From positions 1 through 29,060 of IMG/VR virus record IMGVR_UViG_3300000117_006915: 29,060 nucleotides of DNA, one strand, 5' to 3'. Source of the stretch: a virus. Below the pieces are notes generated by a model. It did no database searches, had not been told where the DNA came from, and worked only from the letters and a program-made list of their open reading frames with translations. This document shows, in pieces, positions 22,696 through 29,060 of the stretch. Position 1 is the stretch's first letter, and each line of letters opens with the position of its first letter. Position numbers and translations under genes: made by a program.

Positions 22696-24563
22696 AAAAC
22701 TATATACCTTTACATGTTCACAGCCACTATTCTTTATTAGATGGTCTGTCTAAGCCTAAACAAATAGCAAGACGATGTAAAAAAATTGGTGTTAAAAGTT
22801 GTGCTATTACTGATCATGGCTCCATATCCGGTGCTGTACAAATACATCAGACCCTTAAATCAAGTGGGATAAAACCTATTTTAGGTTGTGAATTGTATTT
22901 GTCTTTTGATGATTCTAGTATTAAAACCCCAGAAAATAGTAAACTCACGCACTTCCTAGTCCTTGCTAAAAACTTGGAAGGATGGAAGAATTTAATTAGA
23001 ATAGTTTCTGAATCTAATAATCCAAATAATTACTATCGGAAACCTAGACTGTCAGTAAATAAATTACAAGAGATTGTTAAAGGTAAAAACTTAATTGCTT
23101 TTTGTGGACATATGGGTTCTTATATACCTGATATTATAGCAAATAATCCTGATAATTATCAAAAACCCTGTTTAAACTTTGTAGATCAAATGAAAGACAT
23201 ATTTGGCAAAGACAATTTTTTCCTTGAGACACAGTTGATGGATCAGGAATATATGCCAAAACAGTTAGAGTTAACAGAGACAATAAGAAAAATAGCATCT
23301 ATTACGAAAACTAAAGTCATATGTACTCCAGATGCTCATTATTCAGAGCAAGAAGATGCAACAGACCAAAGAATACTATTATGCAATAATATAAAAACAA
23401 CCTTGACAGATATTAACAAAAAAATGCTAGACGGACAAGATGTCCCCTTTAGTTGTTTTTTTAAGTCTGATAAATATTACATTTTATCTCCCGAAGAAAT
23501 GGCAGAACTACACACAGAAGAAGAAATAGAAAATACACAATTAATAGATAGTATGTGTGAAGAATATGATATATTACACAAACCTGTTCTTCCTCCTTTT
23601 AAATGTCCAAATGGACAAAATCCAGATGAATATTTAAGACAGTTATGCCGTAACGGTTGGAGAGATAAAATAGCTAATGTAGTGCCTAAAGATCAACACT
23701 CTAGTTATACGGAAAGAATCAAACAGGAACTGTCGGTTTTACAAGGGGCTGACCTATCTAGTTATTTTTTAATTGTTGCCGATATAGTGGATCGTGTGAG
23801 ATCTCAAAGCTGGTTGCCAGGTCCTGGTAGAGGTTCAGCAGCTGGTTGCTTGGTTTCATACTTAATTGGTATTACTTCAATCGATCCAATGAAATATGGT
23901 CTTATCTTTGAAAGGTTCTATAATTCCGGTAGAAACACAGAAGGTAGAGTTTCTATGCCAGATATTGATGTGGATGTTCCGATTAACAAAAGAGAAGACA
24001 TTATATCATATATCAGAGAAAAATATGGAGAAAACAAAGTTTCTCAAATGATTACATTTAATACAATGAAAGGAAGAGGAGCGTTAAAAGAAGTATTAAG
24101 AGTTTACGGAAATATAAGTTTTGACGAAATGAATCAGATTACAAAGTGTATACCCGATGAAGCTAAAATTGCTGATGAATTACAAGAAATGAAAGATGAC
24201 TATGGAGAAGCTTCTATAATTAGATGGGCATTAGAAAACAATAATGATAAGCTTAAAGAATGGTGCTCTGTTAGTAAAGACGGAAATAAATTAAAAGGCC
24301 CTCTTGCAAAAAGGTTTGAGCAGGCTATTAGATTAGAGGGCACAAAATCTAATCAATCAAAACATGCTGCCGGTGTAGTTATTAGTAGTCACAACTTAGA
24401 TACAATGTGTCCGATGATTTACGATACAAAAAACAAAACCACAATTGCTGGCATGGAAATGCAAGATCTAGAATCTTTGGGTATTATAAAATTTGATATT
24501 CTTGGTGTGGCTATGTTAGATAAAGTTATGTCAATATCAGATACACTATCGCATGGAGAATAA
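22692..24563 (+). CDS. dnaE: DNA polymerase III alpha subunit, N-terminal part (PHP and palm)
   Basis: 623 residues. The PHP domain is first, with metal ligands intact: His8/His10 in LHVHSHYSLLDG, Asp41/His42 in ITDHG, Glu67 in LGCELYL, then FCGHMGSY and TPDAHYS. The polymerase part carries GPGRGSAAG and all three catalytic Asp: Asp424/Asp426 in MPDIDVDVP and Asp602 in IKFDILG. It stops 21 residues after Asp602, before the fingers. The rest of the enzyme is a separate gene at 25426-27051. N plus C parts total 1164 residues, the length of a complete DnaE. Intact PHP residues suggest an intrinsic exonuclease. No intein motif is seen at the end. Confidence 0.9.
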   Translation: MKNYIPLHVHSHYSLLDGLSKPKQIARRCKKIGVKSCAITDHGSISGAVQIHQTLKSSGIKPILGCELYLSFDDSSIKTPENSKLTHFLVLAKNLEGWKNLIRIVSESNNPNNYYRKPRLSVNKLQEIVKGKNLIAFCGHMGSYIPDIIANNPDNYQKPCLNFVDQMKDIFGKDNFFLETQLMDQEYMPKQLELTETIRKIASITKTKVICTPDAHYSEQEDATDQRILLCNNIKTTLTDINKKMLDGQDVPFSCFFKSDKYYILSPEEMAELHTEEEIENTQLIDSMCEEYDILHKPVLPPFKCPNGQNPDEYLRQLCRNGWRDKIANVVPKDQHSSYTERIKQELSVLQGADLSSYFLIVADIVDRVRSQSWLPGPGRGSAAGCLVSYLIGITSIDPMKYGLIFERFYNSGRNTEGRVSMPDIDVDVPINKREDIISYIREKYGENKVSQMITFNTMKGRGALKEVLRVYGNISFDEMNQITKCIPDEAKIADELQEMKDDYGEASIIRWALENNNDKLKEWCSVSKDGNKLKGPLAKRFEQAIRLEGTKSNQSKHAAGVVISSHNLDTMCPMIYDTKNKTTIAGMEMQDLESLGIIKFDILGVAMLDKVMSISDTLSHGE

Positions 24564-24565
24564 TA

Positions 24566-24745
24566 ATGCAAAAAACATTTCAAGAAATTGTAGTTGGTCA
24601 AGCTTTCAAGTTCAATAACCAACAATATGTAAAAATGAATACTGTTAAAGTCAGTTGTTGTAAAAGTGCTAATTGTTATGTTGCTGATAATCATAGAGTG
24701 CAACATTTTATTCGTCCAGATCAGAAAGTGGAGGTGTCAGATTAA
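24566..24745 (+). CDS. 59-residue Cys-containing small protein between the dnaE halves
   Basis: A short frame starts three bases after the dnaE N-part stop, with TGGAG at 24554-24558, and ends at TAA 24743-24745. The sequence has a beta-rich start (FQEIVVGQAFKFNNQQYVKM), then VKVSCCKSANCYVADN and a C-terminal VQHFIRPDQKVEV. The pattern of a small FxxLxVGxxFxFNxxxYxK domain followed by a Cys pair occurs in phage small proteins of unknown function. The GGAGGTG site of the next gene sits in its last codons. It may be a small Zn or structural accessory of the split replicase. Confidence 0.6.
   Translation: MQKTFQEIVVGQAFKFNNQQYVKMNTVKVSCCKSANCYVADNHRVQHFIRPDQKVEVSD
24730..24736 (+). promoter_or_regulatory. 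Strong ribosome binding site before an AUU start
   Basis: GGAGGTG lies six bases (counted from GGAGG) ahead of ATT 24741, the codon directly before the conserved first strand of the exonuclease. No ATG, GTG or TTG is suitably spaced in that frame. Confidence 0.5.
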
Positions 24746-25433
24746 TAGTCAAAAAATTTGTGTTTTTGATTTAGAAACAGACGGTTGCAATCCAGAAGTT
24801 TGTAGTCCGGTTCAGATTGCAGCCGTGATCGTTGATCCAATCAAATTGGAAGTGGTGCCAGATTCAGAATTTAATATTTGTTTAAAGCCTGAAGCACTAC
24901 AAGACAATCCAAAATATGCCTATGATGATTCTGATGTTTTGGATTTTCATGCCAAAGTCAAAGGCACAACTAAAGCAGAAGTCCTTAAGTCTTGGAAAAA
25001 GTACCAAAAACAAGAACAAGCATGGAAGATGTTTGTAAGCTATTTGCAGATGTACCACACAAGATCTGTTAAAAAGAATTGCTTTAGTGCTCCTATTGCT
25101 GCTGGTTACAACATTAATCGGTTTGATTTACCAATTATTAATAGGTTGAGTCAAAAATATAAAAATGTTAACAAGGAAAATAAGACTGATATATTTTATC
25201 CTAGAGATGTTTTAGATATTATGAATGTTATTTTTTATTGGTTTGAGAACAATAATGAATTAAAAAACTATACTCTTGATAATCTTAGAGATTATATGGG
25301 ACTATCCAAGGAAAATGCTCATGATGCTCTCAAGGACGTACAAGACACCGCAGAGATACTGATTAGGTTTATGAAATTATTTAGAAGTTTGTCACCAAAG
25401 ATTAAGTTTAGAAACGCCTTTAATAATGTCTGA
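24741..25433 (+). CDS. dnaQ: DnaQ-type 3'-5' proofreading exonuclease (DEDDh), probable AUU start
   Basis: About 230 residues read from ATT 24741. Motifs of DEDDh exonucleases are complete: ExoI ICVFDLETDG near residue 5, ExoII AGYNINRFDLPII, and ExoIII HDALKDVQDTAEIL. The family removes misinserted nucleotides as the epsilon partner of DnaE. The nearest upstream ATG (24666) would add 25 residues that overlap the small Cys gene in another frame and have no ribosome binding site; GGAGGTG before ATT 24741 favours a non-AUG start that overlaps the preceding TAA. It sits between the halves of the polymerase, and its stop overlaps the start of the C-part (ATGTCTGA). Confidence 0.85.
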   Translation: MNSQKICVFDLETDGCNPEVCSPVQIAAVIVDPIKLEVVPDSEFNICLKPEALQDNPKYAYDDSDVLDFHAKVKGTTKAEVLKSWKKYQKQEQAWKMFVSYLQMYHTRSVKKNCFSAPIAAGYNINRFDLPIINRLSQKYKNVNKENKTDIFYPRDVLDIMNVIFYWFENNNELKNYTLDNLRDYMGLSKENAHDALKDVQDTAEILIRFMKLFRSLSPKIKFRNAFNNV

Positions 25434-27051
25434 GTATTATACTTTTGATTGCGGCTGTAAATTTGAAATAACAGGAAGCAATTTAGAATTTCCCAGGATA
25501 CAATTTGAACCCAAGTTAGAAAAAATTAACTTAGAATGTTCTAAGACTTGGGATTTAATTTCTTCTGGTAATACAAAAGGTTGCTTTCAGTTGGAGTCTA
25601 GGCTTGGCCAAAGTATGGCCAAAAGACTCAAACCAAGAAATATTGAGCAGCTATCTGCGCTAATTAGTATTCTAAGACCTGGATGTTTAGAGGCTATCAG
25701 AGATGGTAAAACAGTATCTAATCATTATATAGACAAAAAGAATGGCCAAGAATCTGTAGATTACTATCATCCTATTCTTAAAAGTGTTTTGGAAAAGACA
25801 TATGGAGAAATGATCTATCAAGAACAAGCTATGGAAATATCTAGAGTCGTATCTGGATTTAATCTGCAAGAAGCAGATGTTCTCAGAAAAGCTATTGGTA
25901 AAAAGAAAGCCGACTTAATGGCTGAGGTTAAAACATCTTTTCTTGAAGGTGCTAAAAAGATCAATGAAGTAGATGTAGAAACAGCCGAAGAAATATTTGG
26001 TTGGATTGAAAAAAGCCAAAGATATAGCTTTAATAAGTCTCATGCTGTAAGTTATGCAATGAATGCTTACTTATCAGCTTTTACAAAAGCGCATTTCCCC
26101 AGAGTGTTTTTTGCTTCATATCTAAAGTTTGCAAAAGACAAAATTGATCCTCAACAAGAAATCAAAGAACTTGTGAGGAACGCAAACGAAATGGATATCA
26201 ATATACAAACTCCAGACATTAGAAACCTTAATGAGCTATTTGCAATAAAAGATCGAAAGATATTTTTCGGGCTTACAGACATTAAGGGTTTGGGCAAATC
26301 AGTATACAAAAAGATATTAGAAATTTTAGAAAAAGATAAGATAGACATTAAGTCTCTTAGTTGGTATGATATGCTTAACAAAGTGCTATGCAAAATTAAT
26401 ACCACTGCAACTAAAGCTATCATATCTTGCGGTGCATTAGATTATTTTAAAATGTCTAGAACAAAAATGCTTTTTGAATATGAAATTTTTAATACTTTGA
26501 CAAAAAAAGAAATGGAAAAATGTCAAGAAGCAATATCTAATAAAGACAATAATCTTAAACAGATATTAACAGAATTGTTGACAAAAAGAGTCAATGTTAA
26601 AAGAAAAGAAATAATAAATAATCTTATTACTTCTATAAACAAACCCCCGTATTCTTTAACGGATAAAATAGAATGGTTGTCTGATTCAGAAAACTCTTTA
26701 TTGGGAACCTCTATTACATGCTCTAAACTGGACTCTTATAAAATAGAAATGACAAATACTAATTGTAAAGACTTTAAGAGAACATATAAGACTGATGATA
26801 TTATATTAGCAGCAGAAGTTGTGGGTGTTAATGTAACTAAAACTAAAAATGGTAAAAATCCTGGTGCTGAAATGGCGTTTATCACTGGTGAAGACCAATA
26901 TGGTTTACTAGACTCTATTATTCTCTTTCCAGAAACATGGACATCATATAGGACTCATGTGTTTGAAGGAAATGTATTAATCTTTACTGGCAAAAAGTCA
27001 AAAAACAAGGATAGTCTAATAGTAGAGAAATGTTTTATACCTAAGCCTTGA
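25426..27051 (+). CDS. dnaE: DNA polymerase III alpha subunit, C-terminal part (fingers, tandem helix and OB)
   Basis: 541 residues. After about 45 residues of unusual N-terminus containing FDCGCKFEI and NLECSKTW (possible metal-binding Cys), the standard DnaE order resumes: CFQLESRLGQSMAKRLKP, a fingers block with YGEMIYQEQAMEISRVVSGF, RKAIGKKK, SFNKSHAVSYAMNAYLSAF, FFGLTDIKGLGKSVYKKI, ENSLLGTSITCSKLDSY, and a C-terminal OB-like region from about residue 460. No obvious beta-clamp pentapeptide and no tau-binding tail are seen. It lacks catalytic Asp residues, so it must pair with the N-part. No intein C-terminal motif is present. Confidence 0.88.
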   Translation: MSEYYTFDCGCKFEITGSNLEFPRIQFEPKLEKINLECSKTWDLISSGNTKGCFQLESRLGQSMAKRLKPRNIEQLSALISILRPGCLEAIRDGKTVSNHYIDKKNGQESVDYYHPILKSVLEKTYGEMIYQEQAMEISRVVSGFNLQEADVLRKAIGKKKADLMAEVKTSFLEGAKKINEVDVETAEEIFGWIEKSQRYSFNKSHAVSYAMNAYLSAFTKAHFPRVFFASYLKFAKDKIDPQQEIKELVRNANEMDINIQTPDIRNLNELFAIKDRKIFFGLTDIKGLGKSVYKKILEILEKDKIDIKSLSWYDMLNKVLCKINTTATKAIISCGALDYFKMSRTKMLFEYEIFNTLTKKEMEKCQEAISNKDNNLKQILTELLTKRVNVKRKEIINNLITSINKPPYSLTDKIEWLSDSENSLLGTSITCSKLDSYKIEMTNTNCKDFKRTYKTDDIILAAEVVGVNVTKTKNGKNPGAEMAFITGEDQYGLLDSIILFPETWTSYRTHVFEGNVLIFTGKKSKNKDSLIVEKCFIPKP

Positions 27052-27075
27052 CTATATCCGATTAGGTTTTATAAT
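27048..27075 (+). promoter_or_regulatory. Near-consensus sigma-70 promoter of ssb
   Basis: TTGACT (27048-27053, five of six) is followed after 16 bases by a perfect TATAAT (27070-27075). The -35 overlaps the dnaE C-part stop. Transcription would start near 27082, giving a leader of about 36 bases. Confidence 0.7.
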
Positions 27076-27105
27076 ACATTGTGTTGGTTTTGGGAATTTT
27101 ACTTT

Positions 27106-27111
27106 AAGGAG
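27106..27111 (+). promoter_or_regulatory. Strong ribosome binding site of ssb
   Basis: AAGGAG six bases before ATG 27118 fixes the start of ssb and excludes the longer in-frame ATG at 27079, whose extra 13 residues are not SSB-like. Confidence 0.7.
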
Positions 27112-27117
27112 ACGATA

Positions 27118-27513
27118 ATGAATCTTGTAATTTTAAGAGGTAATCTAGCTAGAGATCCTGAACATAGAAAAGTTAACACTGGAGGTAAGGATACTACAGT
27201 TGTAAATTTTACTGTTGCAACTTCTAGAGAATATACAAAAGCTAACGGCGAAAGGGATAAGGTTACTTCATTTATTAATTGTGAAGCATGGGATACTGGT
27301 GCTGAAATTATTGCAGAATCTTTCAACAAGGGAGATTTAGTAATGGTTGAAGGATCTTTGCGAAATGATTCATGGGAAAAAGATGGCGTTAAGCATAATA
27401 GTTTTAAGGTTAGGGTGAATAATTTTTCTAAGCTTACTAAGCTATCTAGATATAAGAAAGACCAAAGTGCTCAGTCTGATTCTTCTGGCAAAGAAGAAGT
27501 TGTTGCATTTTAA
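27118..27513 (+). CDS. ssb: Single-stranded DNA-binding protein
   Basis: 131 residues from ATG 27118. The OB fold begins MNLVILRGNLARDPEHR, with VVNFTVATSREY, FINCEAWDTGAEIIAESFNKG and VMVEGSLRNDSWEKDG, all standard bacterial SSB landmarks. The C-terminus is short and ends KEEVVAF, a weak version of the acidic tip (usually DDDIPF) that recruits partner proteins. It coats ssDNA for the phage replisome. It has its own promoter and terminator, so it is a single-gene unit able to be made at higher level than the replication operon, as its stoichiometric role requires. Confidence 0.93.
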   Translation: MNLVILRGNLARDPEHRKVNTGGKDTTVVNFTVATSREYTKANGERDKVTSFINCEAWDTGAEIIAESFNKGDLVMVEGSLRNDSWEKDGVKHNSFKVRVNNFSKLTKLSRYKKDQSAQSDSSGKEEVVAF

Positions 27514-27532
27514 TTAATTTCTATTTTCTTTA

Positions 27533-27562
27533 AGGGGGTCTGAAAAGACCCCTATTTTTATA
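27533..27562 (+). terminator. Intrinsic terminator after ssb
   Basis: GGGGTC (27535-27540) pairs with GACCCC (27547-27552) around the loop TGAAAA, followed by TATTTTTATA. The stem is GC-rich in an AT-rich background and sits 20 bases after the ssb stop. Confidence 0.85.
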
Positions 27563-27563
27563 T

Positions 27564-29060
27564 ATGAGTAAACTTAAAATATTAATGTGTTCAGAAGCTA
27601 GTTTTCTGAGTTCCGGATTTGCTACTTACACAAGAGAAATCCTTAATAGGCTATACGAAACAAATAAATATGAAATAGCAGAATTTGCTAGTTATTCACA
27701 TGTCAATGATCCTAGAGACAAAGACATACCGTGGAGATTGTATGCTAATGCTGTAAGAGATGAAGACCCTAGATACAAAGAGTATTCAGCTAGACCAGAC
27801 AATGCTTTTGGCAGATGGCGATTTGATAAAGTTGTTGTTGATTTTAAACCTGATGTAGTAATAGACATAAGGGATTATTGGATGAGCTCTTATCAAGAAC
27901 TATCTCCATGCAGACCATATTTTCACTGGGTACTAATGCCAACCATCGACTCTGCACCACAACAACAATTGTGGATGGACACATATTTATCTGCGGATGC
28001 TGTTTTTACATATTCTGATTGGGGAGCAAATGTTTTAAAAGAACAATCTAGCAATCATATAAATTACATAGATACGGCATCTCCGGGAGTAGATCTAAAT
28101 ACATTCAGAATTAAAGATACTCAACAATGTAAAGCAAGTTTAGGTATTGATCAAAACAGTGTCATTATAGGCTCTGTAATGAGAAACCAAAAAAGAAAAC
28201 TAATCCCTAGATTGTGTGGAGGATTCAGAAAACTTTTAGATGAATATGAAAAAAGCAATAGTTTTATAGGTAAAAATTTATATCTTTATTTACATACTAG
28301 CTGGCCTGATGCTGGCTGGGATTTACCAGAAGTACTGAAAGAAAATAGATTATCTAATAGGGTTCTATTCACTTATGTATGTAAAAGCTGTAACGATGTC
28401 TCTTCACAAGTTTTTTCTGGTCCTAGTATAGTGTGTCCTAAATGCTTAAATAAAACTAAGGTTTTTCCAAGTGTTAGTTCTGGAATTAGCACCGACCAGC
28501 TATCTACAATATACAACACTTTCAATCTTTACGTTCAATATGCCATATGCGAAGGTTTTGGTATGCCTCAGGTCGAAGCTGCTGCTTGCGGAGTGCCAGT
28601 TGCTACTGTAAACTATAGTGCTATGTGCGATATTATAAATAAGCTTAAAGCATATCCTATTAAAGTAGATGCTGAATTTAAAGAATTAGAAACAAGGGCC
28701 ATAAGAGTCTATCCAGATAATGATGACCTGATTCAAATAATCAAAAAAGTATTAAATCTACCCAAGAATATTGTAGATAAAAAAAGAAAAAAGATTAGAG
28801 AATTAACTGAGAAGTTTTATGATTGGGATATTATAGCACAAAAATGGGAAAAATATTTAGATTCATTGGTTGACAGCAGATATCACTCCGATTGGTCTCA
28901 AATAAAGCAACTAGAGGGTTTAGAGAAGGTTACAGACATAGAGCCATCTCAAAATATAGAACAGATGTTATTGATGTGCCACAAAGGTTTAGGGGATATA
29001 GAAAAAATTTCTTCTAGCAGAATGTTACATTTTTTAAATGATATAGATAATGGATTCCAA
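27564..29060 (+). CDS. GT4-like glycosyltransferase with inserted zinc ribbon, incomplete at right edge
   Basis: ATG 27564 opens a frame that stays open to the end of the window (499 codons). The N-terminal domain (LKILMCSEASFLSSGFATYT) and C-terminal ICEGFGMPQVEAAACGVPV follow the GT-B retaining pattern (E-x-FGMP-x-x-E-A-x-ACG-x-PV). Between them, YVCKSCNDVS and IVCPKCLN place four cysteines (C273/C276 and C291/C294) as a rubredoxin-like zinc ribbon where the canonical enzymes have a short loop. The remaining ~150 residues form a tail of unknown function. It starts just after the ssb terminator, without a clear ribosome binding site. Probably glycosylates virion or host surface; substrate unknown. 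Confidence 0.8.
   Translation, partial: MSKLKILMCSEASFLSSGFATYTREILNRLYETNKYEIAEFASYSHVNDPRDKDIPWRLYANAVRDEDPRYKEYSARPDNAFGRWRFDKVVVDFKPDVVIDIRDYWMSSYQELSPCRPYFHWVLMPTIDSAPQQQLWMDTYLSADAVFTYSDWGANVLKEQSSNHINYIDTASPGVDLNTFRIKDTQQCKASLGIDQNSVIIGSVMRNQKRKLIPRLCGGFRKLLDEYEKSNSFIGKNLYLYLHTSWPDAGWDLPEVLKENRLSNRVLFTYVCKSCNDVSSQVFSGPSIVCPKCLNKTKVFPSVSSGISTDQLSTIYNTFNLYVQYAICEGFGMPQVEAAACGVPVATVNYSAMCDIINKLKAYPIKVDAEFKELETRAIRVYPDNDDLIQIIKKVLNLPKNIVDKKRKKIRELTEKFYDWDIIAQKWEKYLDSLVDSRYHSDWSQIKQLEGLEKVTDIEPSQNIEQMLLMCHKGLGDIEKISSSRMLHFLNDIDNGFQ

Noticed and set aside
24666-24740. N-terminal extension of the exonuclease from ATG 24666 (hydrophobic stretch)
   Set aside because: It is the out-of-frame reading of the small Cys gene, has no ribosome binding site, and would give an unlikely hydrophobic leader on a replication enzyme.
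24480-25560. Split intein joining the two DnaE halves, as in cyanobacteria
   Set aside because: The N-part ends without an intein block A Cys/Ser splice start and the C-part begins with a normal Met and no His-Asn/Cys terminal splice motif. The break site also differs from the cyanobacterial one.
27079-27117. Longer ssb start at ATG 27079
   Set aside because: Lies within the promoter leader, lacks a ribosome binding site, and adds residues not seen in SSB, while AAGGAG precedes ATG 27118.
1-29060. Genes on the minus strand
   Set aside because: All minus-strand frames of 60 to 150 codons lie opposite well-supported genes, lack recognisable motifs and ribosome binding sites, and look like coding shadows.
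1-29060. tRNA genes, CRISPR arrays or insertion sequences
   Set aside because: Intergenic space is mostly under 100 bases; I saw no cloverleaf, no regularly spaced repeats and no transposase.

Overview
The window is a dense, AT-rich piece of a tailed-phage (Caudoviricetes) genome. Every gene I can support lies on the + strand, most start/stop pairs touch or overlap, and no stretch over 300 bases lacks a gene. A phage is indicated by tail-fibre-type fragments next to membrane/lysis-like genes, followed by a self-contained set for nucleotide metabolism, recombination and replication: class II ribonucleotide reductase, dCMP deaminase, dNMP kinase, RecA/UvsX, DnaB, DnaG, DnaE, DnaQ and SSB. FmdB, PhoH, HNH and phage-type glycosyltransferase genes fit a large environmental (freshwater or marine type) phage. 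The host cannot be told from the sequence; the promoters I see are of sigma-70 type.

Layout. 1-870: end of a virion module (a truncated C-terminus, a Thr/Pro-rich stalk-like protein, an Mtd/tail-fibre N-terminal-type domain protein, and a 33-residue beta-motif protein). 871-944: short gap with two 12-bp palindromes. 945-5054: membrane and exported proteins in a nearly gapless chain, including a membrane-anchored ComEA-like helix-hairpin-helix protein, a papain-like cysteine peptidase, a secreted DnaJ-type zinc-finger protein and a GlsB/YeaQ/YmgE-family membrane protein. 5075-9751: sugar module with RmlB- and RmlC-type enzymes and two glycosyltransferases sharing an N-terminal module. 9772-13893: dCMP deaminase, class II ribonucleotide reductase with its own promoter and strong ribosome binding site, PhoH and HNH endonuclease. 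13895-16044: small genes, including two paralogues flanking an FmdB zinc-ribbon gene. 16028-27051: recombination and replication: RecA, PD-(D/E)XK-like nuclease, a possible UvsY-type helper, zinc-ribbon protein, DnaB, primase, dNMP kinase, Cas4/AddB-like exonuclease, then a DNA polymerase III alpha gene split in two with a small gene and a DnaQ-type exonuclease between the halves. 27048-27562: SSB as a separate unit with a near-consensus promoter and an intrinsic terminator. 27564-end: a GT4 glycosyltransferase with an inserted zinc ribbon, running off the window.

How it works together. dCMP deaminase, ribonucleotide reductase and dNMP kinase supply deoxynucleotides. DnaB, primase, split DnaE, DnaQ and SSB make a nearly complete bacterial-style replisome; no clamp or clamp loader is seen here. 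RecA, the nucleases and the candidate mediator would handle recombination-dependent replication and repair. The sugar genes probably decorate virion proteins or alter host surface glycans.

The points most worth a second look are the DnaE split around its proofreader, two replication nucleases that seem to begin at AUU/AUA codons, the coupled membrane/exported cassette built around a papain-like peptidase, and the duplicated small genes around FmdB.
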